DNA of 6,349 bases from Anaerolineaceae bacterium. GTDB taxonomy: Bacteria; Chloroflexota; Anaerolineae; Anaerolineales; Anaerolineaceae. Both the position numbers and the translations under genes were made by a program. Below the pieces are notes generated by a model, which did no database searches, was not told the DNA's origin, and worked only from the letters and a program-made list of their open reading frames with translations. Numbering within the stretch: position 1 is the first letter of the stretch; each line of letters opens with the position of its first letter. The DNA lies in contig DOEX01000088.1 of assembly GCA_003532515.1 (NCBI GenBank), positions 1 through 6,349 of the forward strand, read 5' to 3'. Positions 4,209 through 6,349 of the stretch are shown here, piece after piece.

Positions 4209-6349
4209 ATGAAAGAATTTCACGTCACTAAACAAGCGCGCGACAAGTATCAATTTGACGAAGTTTTATTCTCAAAGAACGGCAACGTCATTTTTGCTAA
4301 CTTCCACACCTCCCGTGAGTTTGCCCACCGAATAAACCAGTTGCGAACTGATCCCGACAACCTCGACACGCTTGCTTCGCCAGCTGATATCAATGCCCTG
4401 GGCTTGATCGATGAGATCTTCCACCAGGTTGTCGAGGAATACTACAATACTCATGGTCGCAGCATTCAGACTGCCCTGGCAAAATTTCTGATTGAGCGCC
4501 TGGGTCGCGAAAAAGCCATTGATACGCTCATCAAATATAACCAGCAATTTCCTCCTGTGGCTGTTTACAATGGTGAACAGAGCATCAAGGAATATTTAAA
4601 GGAATCTGATAGAGGGGTCAATAATTACGATATAACAGTAGAAGAGCTCTTAATGACCTGGCTTGCTAATGTCAATCCTGCTGCTGTCCGTTACCGTGAA
4701 ATTTTTGATGACCGCCCTCTTTATTCCATAAGCGAATACGCTTCACTTTTGGATAGCATCCAAATGTTTTTCAAAACCCAACCCAAATTTGGACCGGATG
4801 ATCAGGATTTGGTCACCATGCTCCGAACGCCAGCGCTGCAATCGCCAGACTCTCTCACCGGTCAATTGGATTACATTCGAAAGAACTGGAGCTCTTATCT
4901 GGGTGAATTTTTGCTGCGCCTTCTCGGCAGTCTGGACTTGTTCAGCGAAGAAGCCAAAGCCCGTGCCATGTTCTTTACAGCCGGTCCTGATTTCTCAAAA
5001 GCAGAAACATTCGTGCCTGATTACAGATTTGATCCATGGGGCGATAAGCTAAACGAAGTAGAAAACTTCAGCCAGGATAGCGACTGGATGCCACGAGTAG
5101 TCATGATGGCCAAAAACACATTCGTCTGGCTCAACCAGCTTTCCCGTGAATATCAGCGTCCAATTGACCGGCTCGATCAGGTCCCGGACGAGACCCTCGA
5201 TCAACTGGCGCAATGGGGTTTCACTGGTCTATGGCTGATCGGCTTATGGGAGCGAAGTGACGCTTCTCGTGAAATCAAGCAGATGACAGGCAACCCTGAC
5301 GCGGTTGCTTCTGCGTATTCCCTGGCACGCTACCAGATTGCAGCTCGTCTGGGCGGCGACGAAGCGTATGACAACCTCTCAAGACGCTGCGGTTCCCGCG
5401 GAATCAAACTTGCCAGCGATATGGTCCCCAACCACATGGCAATCGACTCTGACTGGGTCTACGACCATCCAGATTGGTTTATTCAGGCAGATCAACCTCC
5501 CTTCCCTGCCTACCAATTCAACAGCCCGGACCTCTCCAAACGACCAGGTATTAGCATCAACCTGGAAGATCACTACTATTCGCGTTCAGACGCTGCTGTA
5601 GTCTTCAAACATTACGATCACAATACCGGACGAACCCGTTTTATCTACCATGGCAACGATGGAACCAGCATGCCATGGAACGATACCGCTCAATTGAATT
5701 ACCTCGACCCAGAGGTGCGTGAATCAGTTATCCAGACCATTCTCTCGGTAGCTCGTAAATTCCCCATCATCCGCTTTGATGCTGCCATGACGCTGACCAA
5801 AAAACATTACCAGCGTCTGTGGTTCCCGCAGCCAGGCAGCGGTGGAGACATCCCTTCGCGTGCCGATTACGCCATGACGAAAGAGAACTTCGACCAGGTT
5901 ATGCCTGAGGAATTCTGGCGTGAGGTGGTGGATCGGGTTGCAGCAGAAGTTCCGGATACCCTCCTTTTGGCAGAAGCTTTTTGGCTGATGGAAGGTTACT
6001 TCGTGCGTACTCTCGGTATGCACCGGGTCTACAACAGTGCCTTCATGCATATGCTGCGAAATGAAGAAAATGAAAAATATCGTTTGTTGATCAAGAACAC
6101 GCTGGTCTACGATCCCCAAATCCTCAAGCGCTATGTCAATTTCATGAACAATCCTGATGAAAAGACAGCAGTTGAGCAATTCGGTAAGGGCGACAAATAT
6201 TTTGGAATTTGCACATTGCTTTCGACCATGCCCGGCTTGCCCATGTTCGGTCACGGACAGATTGAAGGTTATTCTGAAAAGTACGGTATGGAGTATTATC
6301 GCCCCTATTGGGATGAAACCCCCGACCAGGGATTGGTCGATCACCACGC
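4209..6349 (+). CDS. GH13 alpha-amylase-superfamily protein, 3' end beyond the window
   Basis: Partial gene: 713 complete codons with no stop before the right edge. There is no signal peptide, so it should act in the cytoplasm, probably on an alpha-glucan, maltooligosaccharide or related alpha-glucoside. Residues 1-310 are a mostly helical region I cannot assign to a domain. The catalytic barrel starts near residue 325 (LAQWGFTGLWLIGLWERS). GH13 regions seen are I, DMVPNH (Asp404, His409); II, IIRFDAAM with nucleophile Asp524; and III, LLLAEAFW with acid/base Glu589. Region IV is NNPDE (647-651) with the third acidic residue Asp650, but the usual His of NHD is Pro649. The later PGLPMFGHGQIEG loop replaces the common PGIPxxYYG(D/E). 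A B-domain-like insert lies between regions I and II. The rest of the barrel and any C-terminal domain are missing. AGGAG (4196-4200) lies 8 nt before the ATG. It may be transcribed with the thiolase or from 4180-4185. Superfamily is secure; hydrolase versus transferase is open. Confidence 0.92.
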   Translation, partial: MKEFHVTKQARDKYQFDEVLFSKNGNVIFANFHTSREFAHRINQLRTDPDNLDTLASPADINALGLIDEIFHQVVEEYYNTHGRSIQTALAKFLIERLGREKAIDTLIKYNQQFPPVAVYNGEQSIKEYLKESDRGVNNYDITVEELLMTWLANVNPAAVRYREIFDDRPLYSISEYASLLDSIQMFFKTQPKFGPDDQDLVTMLRTPALQSPDSLTGQLDYIRKNWSSYLGEFLLRLLGSLDLFSEEAKARAMFFTAGPDFSKAETFVPDYRFDPWGDKLNEVENFSQDSDWMPRVVMMAKNTFVWLNQLSREYQRPIDRLDQVPDETLDQLAQWGFTGLWLIGLWERSDASREIKQMTGNPDAVASAYSLARYQIAARLGGDEAYDNLSRRCGSRGIKLASDMVPNHMAIDSDWVYDHPDWFIQADQPPFPAYQFNSPDLSKRPGISINLEDHYYSRSDAAVVFKHYDHNTGRTRFIYHGNDGTSMPWNDTAQLNYLDPEVRESVIQTILSVARKFPIIRFDAAMTLTKKHYQRLWFPQPGSGGDIPSRADYAMTKENFDQVMPEEFWREVVDRVAAEVPDTLLLAEAFWLMEGYFVRTLGMHRVYNSAFMHMLRNEENEKYRLLIKNTLVYDPQILKRYVNFMNNPDEKTAVEQFGKGDKYFGICTLLSTMPGLPMFGHGQIEGYSEKYGMEYYRPYWDETPDQGLVDHH

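Noticed and set aside
4272..4547. A 91-codon minus-strand frame antisense to the 5' part of the GH13 gene
   Set aside because: The plus-strand frame is open throughout and continuous with the GH13 barrel, so this is a shadow.
5724..6347. A 207-codon minus-strand frame inside the GH13 gene
   Set aside because: It is antisense to the GH13 barrel, where regions II, III and IV are all readable on the plus strand. Its product shows no domain and it has no convincing start signal.

Overview
The window reads as a stretch of bacterial chromosome with moderate, roughly balanced base composition. It holds four complete genes and one gene that runs off the right edge. The gene styles suggest a member of the Chloroflexota, probably class Anaerolineae. 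The PfkA has a GGNGSQTGA loop, the thiolase is of the SCP-x/archaeal type, and the large intracellular GH13 protein has a long helical N-terminal region. That combination resembles Anaerolineae proteins as I remember them. This placement comes from family memory, not from a search, and is moderate at best. I see no insertion sequence, CRISPR array, rRNA, tRNA or phage gene.

Layout, left to right. Positions 31-66 form a symmetric hairpin that should terminate transcription in both directions. Positions 91-1062 (minus) encode 6-phosphofructokinase. A 68-bp gap follows, with a perfectly palindromic -10-like element (1095-1102) that could serve both flanking genes. Positions 1131-1907 (plus) encode a divergent receiver/LuxR-like regulator, for which I prefer a TTG start at 1131. 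Positions 1908-2159 are AT-rich, non-coding and hold only weak hairpins. Positions 2160-2795 (minus) encode a metal-dependent hydrolase of the cyclase/KynB-like formamidase family. The next gap, 2796-3006, holds a 14-bp perfect palindrome, a GC-rich repeat-like hairpin and a possible leader structure covering a ribosome binding site. Positions 3007-4155 (plus) encode a thiolase. After 53 bp with no terminator, 4209 to the right edge (plus) encodes a GH13 alpha-amylase-superfamily protein, of which the first 713 codons are present.

How the genes may work together. PfkA commits fructose 6-phosphate to glycolysis, and the GH13 protein probably acts on intracellular alpha-glucan or a related alpha-glucoside, so both concern carbohydrate use. 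They are 3 kb apart and not in one operon. The regulator is divergent from pfkA and could respond to energy status, but nothing in the sequence shows its signal. The cyclase-family enzyme and the thiolase are divergent neighbours sharing a control region and may belong to one acyl or acyl-CoA process, which is inference. No known new system is evident. The points most worth checking are the shared palindromic promoter core, the substituted active-site positions in PfkA, thiolase and GH13, and the control region at 2796-3006.
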